Under the pieces are notes generated by a model. That model searched no databases and had not been told where the DNA came from. It saw only the letters and a program-made list of their open reading frames with translations. A stretch of DNA of 64,000 nucleotides, taken from Amyelois transitella (taxonomy: Eukaryota > Arthropoda > Insecta > Lepidoptera > Pyralidae). This document shows, in pieces, positions 44,401 through 56,770 of this stretch. How positions within the stretch are numbered: position 1 is the first letter of the stretch; the number at the start of each line of letters is the position of its first letter. The position numbers and the translations under genes are program-made. The stretch covers positions 1,550,001 to 1,614,000 of the forward strand of contig NC_083535.1 in the NCBI RefSeq assembly GCF_032362555.1, read 5' to 3'.

Positions 44401-47400
44401 ATTGAAGCCAAAGCTTTATATTGCAAAATAAATTAATGTTGTTCACTCAGAACAAACGACGTCATGTTGTATAACGTTGTGAATTGTGAAAGACTCGGTC
44501 AGTGTAAAATTCCTGTAAAATATTGGAACATTTTAATTTTCCACTGTAATTTTTCCTTCTTGGTCTCGCAAATTGTCGCTTGGAGACGCAACGGAAAATA
44601 GTTATTAGGTTTATAGTTTTGCAGAAAATATAAAAAAAATTAAAAATGTGGATCTTCAAACTTAGATCAATAATCATTAATCAAATTAAATAATTTGATT
44701 ACACTTGGTTCGTCTAGTATGTTCGTGAAATGTGTATATCTTTGAAGGATAATCTGATTAAAGCGCACACAATATAAACAAAATTACAAGAAAAAATTGT
44801 ACACTGACTTTTTGAATAAAAACTTTTACATAATTCGCGTAGATATAGAAAAGTACCTGTGAATTGTGATATAAACAATGACGTGTCCGCAAACAACATT
44901 TATGTGTAAGAAGTATCGACAAGAGTGTCCGTTTTTTATGAATTATTGAATATAAAAGTGATTTTGAGTGATGTTTGCTGTGTAGAACGGCCATTTTGAT
45001 TCGCTACCCCATTGACATTGGCGGTGAGACTAGGACGTTTAGACGACTCGAAATGGTCGTTTGAAATTCGTGTTTGGAATAAGTGTGTTTTATAAAAATA
45101 AGTTTGAATAGATCTCGATTATGATTGATTGGTGCGTATAAGTATGTATTATTTTTAATTTTCATTTCATTTTTCTACAGAACTCAAATTCGAAGTGATT
45201 GTATACCAGCTTTTTGTTTGAGTTTTGTTTGATTACATTTGGGCATCGGCTCAATTGGGAATTTTCAATAGACGGGAGCAAGCTCAGGCAATTGACACAC
45301 GATTGTGTTAAATATAGATTTGATAAGTGATAGGTACAACGAATGTTGACATTGCTAATTTATTTACAGGCTGACTTTTCAAACAATATCCAAATTAAGT
45401 ATCAAAATCATGATATTGCTGTGACGTAATTTATGAACGGCCCCTAGGGACAGACTGCAAACTAGTTGAAAATAGTACGATTCTTTTCAAAAGTCATCCA
45501 AAATAATGTCCAGACTTCGGTAGCAGTGAGTTTCGTTGTTTTGTTCATAACTGTTGTGATTCTTTCGTAATATTAACTAGTATTTAAGTAAGCGTAGGAA
45601 GCACTTGCCTGGTATTCTGACGACGAGATACTTTAGCAATAATATTGACTGTAGATGTTTAATATAATTAATATAGTTGGGCTCATTGGCGGTCAGGCGA
45701 AAAAATAAAAACAATCTATAAAAGTACTAAAAACAAGCCCCGCAAATAAACTTGTGTTTTATTCCGCTGTTAAATATAAAAAAAAAATACTTAATGATCT
45801 TTTTGAGATCCATCCGTTTTTGATTCTATATATGTATTTTGTTAATGCAACAAGCTTAGGACTTAGTATTAACATGTAACACAATAGTAGTAAACATGCA
45901 ATAGACAATCTCATTTATACACTTAAAAATACATAGAAAACTATAGGCTGTCAACGTGCTTTATACAAACATTATACATTATAACATTATAGATGAAGAA
46001 TATATATATATATATAAATCATTTTTAAATTGTACTTTGAAATGTGATCGCAATATAAGTTTTCGGTACCACAAATATCTGTGAATACGTGTACAAATAT
46101 TTGCCCGTAATAGAAATCGAATAAGAACCTTAGCTAATGCTTTTTATATGCAATATTGTAATAATATATCGTTAGTCGTTTTTAATAATCAGATTATCAT
46201 AAAAAATGTTTCAGTTAAAATTTTTCTCAATCCATCTGACATCAACTTAACATTTGTACGCATCTGTTAAAATGTGATAGTTATTATTATATATTTTTTA
46301 ACGGTTTCATTAATCGCTGTTTCCACTATTATAAAAAAAAGACGATTAAATTCAGTTCAGGAGTATATGGCGATACGATTGATTATGATTTTAATTTTTG
46401 TTTTAAATTTTTTTATTATTATTTTAATTAATTTTTTAATTTCTTTTCTTCAATTTTACGCCTCGTAAAGGCCTTTTAGTTTAAGCTTATTTTTTGAGAG
46501 AAAACCAAAGTTTTTTATTTTCTGAATATGCAGCAGACATGCTGTTTTTAGTTCTACTGGCTGTACAAAAAACTGTAGTAGTCTTTGGTACTACTGCACG
46601 TGAAAAATTTTTAAGAGTACTTACTCCAATTTTTTTTTAGCCTGAGTTTTTTTAAACTACTTTTCCCCGAAGTATAAAAGTGTACCTTTAAATGTAAAAT
46701 AAATACTATAAATAATGTAACTATAAAAGTATTTATGGGTATATATTTTTCTTTACTGACACTAAAGTTATGACATCTTTTGTTTATTGCCACTTACCTA
46801 TACAATGAAATACATACCTATATACGTATGTATTTCAAGTAGTGTGATTCCGTTTATTGATTTATTTATGTAGATATATAATATAAAAAACATATTATAT
46901 AGGGTTAAAAATATAAATGACAAAAAAAAAATATATAAAAATGAAATACCAAAAAAATAGGGATATGAAAAAGTTATCTAGTAGAGATTTTCTTATTACA
47001 TTTATAACTGATTTTAAACTTTCGCGTCGCATTATACTTTAATAATACAGGTATTAAAAGCGCAGGTAACGTACCTTTATTTTATCTCGGACGTTTCGAA
47101 CCATATATATAAGGTACAATGATCCGTGGTCACTGGGCGATTCGAAACGTCCGCTCAATATAAAGGTGCGTCACGTGCGCGTTTAACACCTTTATATATA
47201 AATACATTTAATATGTTGGTTCATTTCAATTTGTAATCATAGAATATTATTGTTAATCCTTTAATCTCAGCTGTACCCCGTTTCGACTCGGAGCGAAACA
47301 ACGGATTAAGATTGCAGCTTTTCTCATACTTTCCACGAGATTATCGACATCACATAATATAAATAACTAATTTCTCGTTTTCATAATTCTCAATTACCTA

Positions 47401-50400
47401 ATAGAAAAATATAGGTACGTCTAAAAACGGGTCATCGAAGATATGTGTACATAATTTCTACATACTGACTACATAATTTATGAATACCGACGGACGGACA
47501 AACAGGAGATATGTATGTAATAATATGGTCGTTAATTATACATATTTTGGTGTACTTCATACGCTAATGGTTTTGTAATTTTCAAAAACTGTGGACGTAG
47601 ATGAAAAATTTCGCTTCATTCTGTTTCGCTCACTAAACACTTTTACACGAGTCAGACAATATGTTTATGTTATTTCGAAACAACAGTAGCGAATGAGACA
47701 GAATGAGACGGTCTTGGTTGCCCTGTTTGTTGCAAGATAAAAATAAGCAATTAACTAATAATGGGCCAAATTTGAAAGTTTAATTTGTGATATAATCTAG
47801 ATATAGTTAGGACCGTGTAGAGCTTTGGTAAATAACTGTTTTATACAAATTCTAGAGGCTACATTAGTTTACAGACTTAGTAGACCACGCCCGAACGTAA
47901 AAGGGATATAAGTACAGATTTTGTAATTTTACATATGTCTGATTTAAATAGAGTTAACATGCGTCTAATAGAAGCGGAGTGTTTTGGGAGATATACAGAA
48001 ATCGACCAATGATGTTTTATTTGTCAAGATTGCGCGCTGTGATTGGTCGATTGTACACGAATCCGTTTCATTGTAAATTTAAAATTAAAACAATAGGCAT
48101 GCTCAATAATGTTACATTTTGGCTTTAAATTTCATGTATAAAGTATAAATATAATTAAATAAGATGTAAGGGCACTTACTATTCACTTTACCATTGCACC
48201 TTAAATAATATAAAAAGCAGTTTTTAACGCTCCGTTTTTTTTTAAACTTTGGTCGAAGTTTCGAGTAAAATAAGTTTTTTCGGAACCCCGACGAAAGTTT
48301 TCTGAAATAATATGTAAACACAGTTATTGAAGACACTTTAGCTTAATTATAAATCCTACATTGTTAAAACGCTTCCATAACTATTACTAAAACTTATTTA
48401 TCATAGTTACCTTGGAATAATAAGGTTAGTTGAAATGAGATAGATATGTATAAAAAGAAAAAATGATAGTTTTTGCACAAATATGATATTCGTTGATAAT
48501 ACACAATTAGTGATACGAAATTCATGTATAGTTTTATAAAGTGATGAATGATAATGAAACATAATGTAAATATTAGTGATTCATAAAATAAGCGTCTAGA
48601 TTCTTTTTGTTTATTTACAAGAGATCTGCCAAACGGGTTTTAAAAATATCTTTTATGTTTTTTTTTTGTATACTCTTTTAGTCTATAGTTTCCATATTGT
48701 ATTGTGATAGTCAAATCTGGATATCTTCTATCTAGTCTATGTAAAAAGCTGAAGACACGATGTAAGTACGTTAAAACTGTTAGTGTCTTAACACAACTAT
48801 TTATAGTTATCAAAAAGAATTGAGGTTTTATTCAATACTCGACATAACATTTTGCATTTTGTGATAACATAATTGTAGAAATATTAATTGTATCGTTTAG
48901 TTTATCATTAAGCATCATGCACGATATATTTCTACTATTTATCGTTACCATAGATAACTAAACTTCTTTTTGGTGTTCACATTATTGACATCTTAATGTA
49001 ACCAAAACAATTTTACATAAAGCTATCTACAGCACAAGTTGATTCAAGATCCAAGTATTGAATTCAACTCGAATCTTTTTGTTAACAATAAATAATTGTG
49101 TTACAATGCCTCCTTGAACGAATGTATTCTAACGTAACAATGTGATAGCAATAATAAAAGAGAGTAATTTTTCTGTACAATATTTACTAAATTATATTTA
49201 TTCATATCAAAATTACGATGCTTTTGCGTCTGTCTGAGGCTTTTTTCGCCGCTGGTGATATTGCTATAGTGAGTGGCCGTTAAGTAGAATATCCTACTTT
49301 ATATACTATATATGTATATATATGTTGTCTTGTTGTGTGTTCATTATATTCCTAGTGCCATGTACTCGTTTAGAGGCACGTTTGCTTTCATGTTATTTGA
49401 ATAGACTTAAATTTGTAAGTTTTGAGGTTAGATTTAAAATATGGCGGGGAAAGTACATAAAGACGGATTACGTCATATTTTATAGTACAGCTACTAATGT
49501 TATGGAAGAGTTTGGATAATAAAAACGGTATTAATCTGACGGAAAATTTCAACTTTAGTCGATTTTTTGGTGGTTAAAAAAAGAGTAGTTATTTCATCCT
49601 AGATTCCTTTTTCCAGTCATTTTTAATAATAAAAAGAGATTTTCAGTGACTCACATATATTTCGTGAAATTGAACTACGGTTGACCGTTTTTAATATCGA
49701 AATTTATAGTCAGATTAGAGTAGAATTAATTATAAGAATGGCACGTCGGATTGTATTGAATCCCGAACAAATGGTAAAGAGAACTTGTCATAGTACAGTG
49801 GTTTGGATTTCAACGATTTGTAAAAGGAACGCAATAAGGTCCAATAACTTTAAAAAAGTTTGCCGATGCGCACACGTTTTTATTGTTTTTTTTTTAATAA
49901 TGCTAGGTACGTACTGTACATGGTCGTGTGTGTGTTGTACACAAAAATGAACAATATTTTTATATTGCTACAACTTTTAAATCATACCAATGTATGAGAG
50001 TAATAACATTTTTTATTACATCAATTAACACCATTAACCAAATTTGTAAATATTAGTTCAATTTATCGATAAGAAGTAAGAGTATTTGTGATATCATTAT
50101 ATTTTTGTCTGCACTTGATATTGGTAAGTCTAGAATATTTTCTTAAAGTTTTCGAATTGAACGGAATAAAAAATTGTTGTGAATGTAATACGAGTGAGGG
50201 TTGCCAACCTCGTTTTTTTAAATATTCGCCTCGTTTTACGCATTGTAAATAAAATTCTCGAAAATTAATTGTTTTTGTTTTTAAAAACCTGTTCTTCTTT
50301 AAAATAGTAATTATTCAAATGTCGTTCACTGATTGTTATATATTAGATCTTAGACGTTATTTAATTGTACAAAACGAGTTTAATAGTCTGTTTATCATTA

Positions 50401-50640
50401 AGAATAAACAGGTATCATTAACTCTCAATAATAATATGTATGTAAAAAGTGCTACCTACTCAGTTTAAAAAATAATTTCAATGAAAAAATCAAGTGGACG
50501 CTTTGTCTTATTGGATTCTAAAGTCTGAACTAGAACCTAGGAACAGATGGTGGCAAGGTGTTTTTTAAAATGCATCTATAGTGGTTCAAGTTAGACTCTA
50601 CTAAATTCGAGATATTTTTTGACAGGAATTGTTCTGTCCT
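44401..50640. other. AT-rich region without a recognised gene
   Basis: Read on both strands; no splice-supported coding exon was identified. Notable content: a 32-bp near-palindrome at 46806-46837, the long inverted repeat at 47049-47191, inverted CCAAT motifs at 48001-48049, and an ambiguous exon-like segment at 49206-49290. Short ORFs such as 49681-49950 show no family resemblance. Confidence 0.5.
47049..47191. repeat. Long imperfect inverted repeat (53-54 nt arms, 36-nt loop)
   Basis: Left arm 47049-47102 and right arm 47139-47191. By direct comparison about 43 of 54 positions pair, including GGACGTTTCGAA perfectly. GC-richer than the flanks; MITE-like. Confidence 0.75.
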
Positions 50641-50655
50641 GGTGCTTGTTCTCAT

Positions 50656-50911
50656 ACATACATAAAGTCACGTCTATATCCCTTGCGGGGTAGACCGAAT
50701 CAACAGTCTTGAAAAGACTGAAAGACCACATTCAGCTGTTTGGCATAATGATAGAATTGAGATTGAAATAGTGGCAGGTTGCTAGCCCATCGCCTAAATA
50801 AAAGAATCCCAAGTTTATGCATCTATCCCTTAATCGCCTTTGTCGACATCCACGGGAAAGAAATGGAGTAGTCCTATGCTTTTTTGTATAAGTGCCGGGA
50901 ACCACACGGTC
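50656..50911 (-). mobile_element. SINE family 1 copy, near full length, minus
   Basis: CATACATAAAGTCACGTC through AGTGCCGGGAACCACACGG, the complete family order reversed. Confidence 0.9.
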
Positions 50912-51442
50912 GTGTTGGTTCTTATGTCTCCAAATTCCAGTTTCCAGAGATTCCTTTGTTAATTTTGGACCTCAAATACATCCTACGGAAATCAGAAAAA
51001 GTCGCGGGAAAATTACCAAAATTTGTACAAAAAAAATTATGAAATCCCTCTAAAATAAAAGTTTTGAGATAGAGAGGAGATTTTACCTATTTTGCGGTAG
51101 GATTTAATTTATTTCCATAGATTCCAGAAAAGCCTAAAAAAATTATAATGACAATAATAAATAATCAAAAATTTGGTACCTAGAAATCTCAGAAAGTAAA
51201 TGTTATCACGTATGTATGTATATACAGGGCGTGTCACAAGGCACGAGCGCCATTTTAGTTCAACTTATGTGCTGGGCATTTCATAGTCTGTTTGTTAATA
51301 ATGATTCGAAATAAATGCACATACCAAAACAGCATAATGCTGTATTAATTACTAAAAAGAAAAAAACGATACGAAAATAATTAGCGGTTTCGGCTTTACT
51401 TGAAATAGGTAATTACTGGAACTACCTATTTCAAATTTATTT

Positions 51443-51483
51443 GTCGTGTGGTTCCTCGCACTTTAGAAAGGGACAACTCCATT
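51443..51483 (+). mobile_element. SINE family 1 head fragment
   Basis: GTCGTGTGGTTCCTCGCAC followed by AGGGACAACTCCA; only the first 40 bp. Confidence 0.6.
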
Positions 51484-51564
51484 TTTTCTACAATAAAAGC
51501 TTAGAAGTTGAAACGTGATAACAAAAAAAATAAATAAGACGAAATCATTTGTGCCATCATCTTA

Positions 51565-51745
51565 TGCCGTGTGGTTCCCGGCACCAATAAAAGACATGAA
51601 TAGGACCACTCCATATCTTTCCCATGGATGTCGTAAAAGGCGACTAACGGGATAACTAATAAACTTGGGATTCACCTTGTAGGCGATGTACTACCAACTT
51701 GTGACTATTTGAATTTCAAAAATTTCCATCATTAAGCCATTCTTA
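51565..51745 (+). mobile_element. SINE family 1 copy, 3'-truncated
   Basis: GCCGTGTGGTTCCCGGCACC through TTTCCATCATTAAGCC. Confidence 0.85.
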
Positions 51746-51947
51746 CATGAGCGTCCTACCGTGTCTCCGGCGCCTTCACTAATGTAACGAGGCACATAGG
51801 GATCTTATATAAACCATAATAGATACTTAATTATATATTTTGCTTATTGTTATAGGGATTTGAGGTTAAAAAAATATATATCATTTTCAATATGTCAAAT
51901 CACTTATGTTGTTTTTCTAAATTCGTTCTTATATACATACAAATATA

Positions 51948-52110
51948 CATATAATCGTCCATATCCCTTTCGGGGTAGACAGCCAACAGTCTTGAAAATA
52001 CTGATAGGCCACATTCGGCTTACTGATAGAATAGAGATTCATTGAAAGTGACAGTTTGCTAACCCGTGGCTTTAAAGAAGAATTCCAAGTATATAAGCAT
52101 ATCCCTCCCT
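51948..52110 (-). mobile_element. SINE family 1 copy, minus, partial
   Basis: CATATAATCGTCCATATCCC through AAGAATTCCAAGTATATAAG. A fragment of the TTCGTCCGCGTGG repeat family follows at 52115-52170. Confidence 0.8.
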
Positions 52111-52516
52111 TCCCTTTTTTTCACATTTTTCATTATTTCTTCGCTCCTAATAGTTGCAGCGTGATGTTTGTTTGTTGTCGTTTTATTTATTACAGTACCT
52201 ACCTATTTTATTTTAATGGCTTCAATTAATTTAAATTTGATTGTTTCAAGTGATTTTATATGCGTGCGTGCCATTTTGACTTATTTAAATTGAAATTACA
52301 ATCTATAGATAACTTAAATCAGAAAACTAGCAGTGCAATTGCTTGAGTCTGTGTCACGGTAAGCATATAACATGCCAATTCATTATTCATGCCAATAATA
52401 TGAATGTGATATGTGCGTGTTGTGGTATACCTACTTATCAGCTGACCCATGGTGTTCAGTGACTTTATACCACCAAAACCCACCAACTTTATGGTTAATC
52501 GTGTGAGATGTGACGT

Positions 52517-52775
52517 AGTGCCGTGTGGTTCCCGGCATCAATACAAAAAAGAATAGGACCACTCCATCTCTTACCCATGGTTGTCTTAAAAGGCGACTAA
52601 GTGATATGTTTACAAACTTGAGATTCTTTTTTGGGCGATGGGCTAGCAACCTGTCACTATTTGAATCTCAATTCTATCGTTAAGCCAAATAGCTGAACGT
52701 GGCAATTCAGTCGTCAAGACTGTTGTATCTGACTACCCCGCAAGCGGTATAGATGTGACTATATGTAATGTATGT
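52517..52775 (+). mobile_element. SINE family 1 copy, near full length
   Basis: GTGCCGTGTGGTTCCCGGCA through GACTATATGTAATGTATGTG. It is followed at once by an inverted tail fragment at 52782-52835. Confidence 0.9.
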
Positions 52776-52781
52776 GTACAT

Positions 52782-52835
52782 GTAGTCACGGCAATATCCC
52801 TTGCGGGGTAGACAGAGCCCACAGAATTATAATAA
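52782..52835 (-). mobile_element. SINE family 1 tail fragment, minus
   Basis: AATATCCCTTGCGGGGTAGA, back to back with the preceding plus-strand copy. Confidence 0.7.
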
Positions 52836-53073
52836 AAAGATTGAATGGTAATGTTATTGATGTGTGTGGAAGACGCGTTGAAATCTTTTCTATGTGAGAT
52901 TTGTACGAATTGTTACAAACATTGTTCCATGGATTTACTTGACTATTGTGAAGTACCTATAAGTTTAAATTAATAATTATAGAATTTAATCTAATTTAGT
53001 AGTTATAACATACTATGTGATCGTGTTTTAAAGACTTTCCTGTATACCTAAGCATAGTCTGGATTGTAATATC

Positions 53074-53250
53074 ATACATATAATCACGACTATATCCCTT
53101 GCGGGGTAGACAGAGCCAAGAACATCAAGTTTTTAAAAGAATCTGTGTTTTTTTATTGGTATATCTTCGAAAGTGGCAAGTGGAAAGAGGTAGTCTCTGC
53201 CTACCCCTCCGGGAAAGAGGCGTGATTTTATGTATGTATGTATGTATGTA
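53074..53250. mobile_element. SINE family 1 tail (minus) next to SINE family 2 tail (plus)
   Basis: 53074-53125 is the family 1 tail reversed. 53172-53250 reads AAGTGGCAAGTGGAAAGAGG, CTACCCCTCCGGGAAAGAGG and (ATGT)n in the plus direction. The two tails are visibly related. Confidence 0.75.
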
Positions 53251-53448
53251 TATCTTCGAAACCGAATCAAATCGAAAAGGCTCTTCATTTTGAATTATTT
53301 TTTTTTCCGATAATTGATGGCACAATTACTTCACCGATAAAAAAAATACAAAGAACCATTTTTCAAAACAAGTTTCGGATGTAAACGCAAGGGTGTGATG
53401 GTGGTTTCTGGCCGGGTACTGTCAGCACGGCACTGGTGGGCGCGCGCC

Positions 53449-53487
53449 TATAAGTAAGAGGTGCGCGTGCGCCGGCGAGGTTAGTCG
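53449..53487 (+). promoter_or_regulatory. Candidate TATA promoter with initiator
   Basis: TATAAG at 53449-53454 follows a GC-rich stretch. TTAGTC near 53481-53486 resembles the arthropod initiator and lies about 34 nt downstream. A GC-rich leader then runs to the ATG at 53767. The composition contrasts sharply with the AT-rich surroundings. Confidence 0.5.
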
Positions 53488-53766
53488 ACGAACCGCCGCG
53501 CGTCCGCGGTCTACCCTGGCCCGTGCCCCGAACCCCCACTCGCCTTTCTCACACCCGTCGCTTACGCAACTCAGTTCGAAAGGTCGCTATTGGCATAGCA
53601 TTTAAATTACTCTCTGACATTAAAGTTGCATATAAATGTGCGATGCAGCTTCCCAGTTAAGCTTCTCTGTCGCAACTTTAGTTTGGGAAAGGCGCTGAAA
53701 ACATTGCAGTAGATCGCAGGCCCGAGTAAGGGCAGATTCGCCGCGACGCATCGCATAGTTGCCACC

Positions 53767-53786
53767 ATGATCGGAAGGATTGCACT
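53767..53786 (+). CDS. Candidate first coding exon, partial gene (MIGRIA...)
   Basis: The sequence GCCACC directly precedes ATG at 53767, giving a strong initiation context. Six codons plus 2 nt (MIGRIA, then CT) lead into a donor, GTGAGT, at 53787. A TATA promoter lies 318 bp upstream. Very short first coding exons that interrupt a signal peptide are common in insect genes for cuticular and other secreted proteins, so a secreted product is possible but unproven. No matching second exon was found in the remaining 10 kb, so the intron may run past the window. The product is unknown. Confidence 0.45.
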
Positions 53787-55009
53787 GTGAGTATTTATTT
53801 CTTTTTAGTTTTCGATTTTTAATTATGGAACAGATTAAAAAAATAATGACTTTGACGTTTGAGGTTTATAGCTGCGGTCTTGTGTTCCACGATTTAAAAA
53901 GATCGGGTTGCGAATGCAACAAAAAAAAAGAAAAAAAGAAGGCCAACTTTGACAACTGGTCAAAGTTTTTAAATCAAATTTTAATATGGTTTTCAGGCTT
54001 AAATTATATTGTGAGTGTGATTAATTTATGGTTTACATATATTTTTGAAAGTAACGTATGATAGTAAACATATTTTTTTTAAAGTTACATATGAAGCCTG
54101 AGATTTTCTTCTTGGATACTTCTTTGATCCTTGTGTCAGATTTTACGAGTTATCATTTAAGGAAATAATATCCATAAAGTTAATTTTCTTATATTATTTT
54201 TATTTAATATATCGTATAAAAAAATCTTGCCGTATGTTTAACTTACAGTGTGTTTATTACCAGTAACTCAAACGTGTGCATCATAAATGCTTTAAGCTCG
54301 GCGTCAAGAAAGTATCCAATTTTTATAATTTTTTCTTATATTAAATAGTGTAAATTTGGTTATAACTTTAGCAGTTCCTGAGCTTTGAATCTAAGATGAT
54401 TCAGCAGTGGCTATGATGAGAGAGGTATCTATACTAGCGAACTTGACTTAACTTTCATCGAATTACCTAAGAAACTATTTACTAATTTACGTAATAAACA
54501 TAGTACATGACATTATACAGGTAATGTTAAATAATAATAAATGATTTTATGGATCGATTATTATACGATTAAATCATAACTGTTGGTTTATGGAGATATC
54601 TTATTAATTTAGCCATGAACATGAAAATAATATGAAAAAGTCTTGACAGGACTTGAGTGACTGTTAACACTAACACAAACACTTATCTAATCTTTTTATC
54701 GTTTTAAAAATTTGATTTCACGTTCAGTTATTTCGATAAAACCATCAAAATTTGTTTCTGTAGGTCTCGTGAAGAATTTTCATTTTATATTAATTTTACA
54801 AAAATATTTCTTAGCAATATTTATATGCAACTGTTGAACATAACGCCAAAAGTATTATCTGTTAGTACCTAAAGCAGTAACAAAATAAATTTTAACAAAG
54901 AGACTTTTTTCATCTTGGTTTGTTCCCAATTGCACCCTCCGCCAATATACATACATAGTTCAGTATCTAGTGTCCCCTAAGTTTTACGGAGACTTCATTC
55001 ATACATATG
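53787..55009. other. AT-rich sequence, presumed first intron
   Basis: No coding exon or recognisable repeat was seen here. The ORF at 53780-54061 overlaps the exon only by read-through and has no family resemblance. Confidence 0.4.
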
Positions 55010-55130
55010 ATCTCGTCTACTTATAACCCTTTGCTTATAGATTGCGGTAGACAGAGCCAACAGTCTTGAAAAGCCTGAATGGCCACGTTCAGCTATTTAG
55101 CTTTATGATAGAATTAGTTATTATTATTAT
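55010..55130 (-). mobile_element. SINE family 1 fragment, minus
   Basis: GACAGAGCCAACAGTCTTGA and CACGTTCAGCTATTTAGC. A reversed head piece (GAGCCGGGAACCACACGGC) follows at 55142-55165. Confidence 0.75.
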
Positions 55131-55547
55131 TAAATAGAATAGAGCCGGGAACCACACGGCACTGCCGGGAACCTTCTTCTAAAATATTCAGCTAATAGCG
55201 ATCTAAAATTTGATCTGTCATAAGGAAATGTTGTTTTCATTGCTCAACCGCGCCGACGTCACGAAATAGGGCAAATGTGTCTCAATGAAGGCGGTGTAAT
55301 GCTTTTAAAATATGCACGAGTTGCTCGCTAAGCTCTCATTGTTCCTGCTCGCCTTTATTTTGATCTGAAAAATTAAATAAAACGTTAACCAGCTGCTTTT
55401 TTTAAGGATTGAAAAAATCAAGATAACGGATTTGCAATTTATTGTTCCTGTTACCCTCTGAGCTAATCTGTAGCATAGTAAAAAGAGACGTGCCTCTCCG
55501 ATTGCGCAAATTGAAATTAAAAATAAGATAACATATGTCATTACATA

Positions 55548-55826
55548 TGTGCCGTGTGGTTCCCGGCACCATTACAAAAAAGAATAGGACCACTCCATCT
55601 CTTTCCCATGGATGTCGTAATAGGTGACTAAGGGATAGGCTTATAAACTTAGGATTCCTCTTTTAGGCGATGGGCGAGCAACCTGTCTCTCTATTATAAC
55701 TTAAATCTCAATTCTATGATTAAGCCAAATAGCTGAACGTAGCCATTCAGTCTTTTCAAGACTGTTGGCTCTGTCTACCCCGCAAGGGATATAGACGTGA
55801 CCATATGTATGTATGTATGTATGTAT
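55548..55826 (+). mobile_element. SINE family 1 copy, full length
   Basis: GTGCCGTGTGGTTCCCGGCA through CCATATGTATGTATGTATGT. One of the best preserved copies. Confidence 0.92.
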
Positions 55827-56204
55827 AACATATTACAAACTGGTCTGCTGTTACTGAAGAAATTAGTGTTAGAGCTGCTTTTCTTTCAGCGCAGATTTAA
55901 AAATATCAAGCTATAATAACAATAGGTTCTGTAGTTTAAGGTTTATATTGTCTTTGTCGCCCGCGTTAATAACAAGTTGATCTTCTAGCGAAGAAAAATA
56001 TAGCGTGTATTAACTACATACATATGTTGCTTGCCCCGCGGGTTGTTAAAAGGAATTAGCTTATAAACTTGGAATTCTATTTTATGCTGATGGACTATGC
56101 AAGTAAATTACTTCAAGTGTATTGTTCTTCTTTGAGGCGATGGAATGGTAATCTGTCACCCAGTTACTACCACTACAATTCAATTTATTTAACATATATT
56201 CAAC

Positions 56205-56408
56205 TAGGCCACCCGCGACTTCGTCTGCATGGAAACCCTATCAATCCCGCGGGAACTCCGGGATAAAAAGTGGCCTATATGTTATTCTGGGTCTTCAGGT
56301 ACCTACATACCAAATTTAATAGTTATCGGTTCAGTAGTTTTTGCGGGAAAGAGTAACAAACTGACATCCCGACATACAAACTTTCGCATTTATAATATTA
56401 GTAGGATT
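56205..56408 (+). mobile_element. Retroelement-like 3' end, family B copy 1
   Basis: CCACCCGCGACTTCGTCTGC, AATCCCGCGGGAACTCCGGG, ATCGGTTCAGTAGTTTTTGC, ending ATAATATTAGTAGGATT. Copy 2 is at 59925-60128. Confidence 0.75.
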
Positions 56409-56770
56409 TATTTAAATGTGGTCTACGAATCTTGTGACTATTTGGCACTGTCTGCTCGATATGGAATAACGTAAAATTAGACAAACAAAATAACATTTTG
56501 ACCGCAGATTTTCTTATATTTTCACGACTCCTAGTCAATTTGTTAGAGAAAACATTAATTTTGAAACACATGACGTTTGCTGTGAAAAGATAGTATTTTG
56601 CTCGACCACACTGTCATTCTGTGGTGATAAGCATTTAATAGATTTTCACTTTACGATGACAACTGTTCTATTGTAGACAATATGTATTTATAATAATAAA
56701 TATAAAACACAAAGGTATGAATATGCTCGCAAAAATAATATTTTCTATATATATAAATATTTCTACTACT

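Noticed and set aside
49681-49950. 89-codon plus ORF
   Set aside because: No start context, AT-driven composition, no family resemblance.
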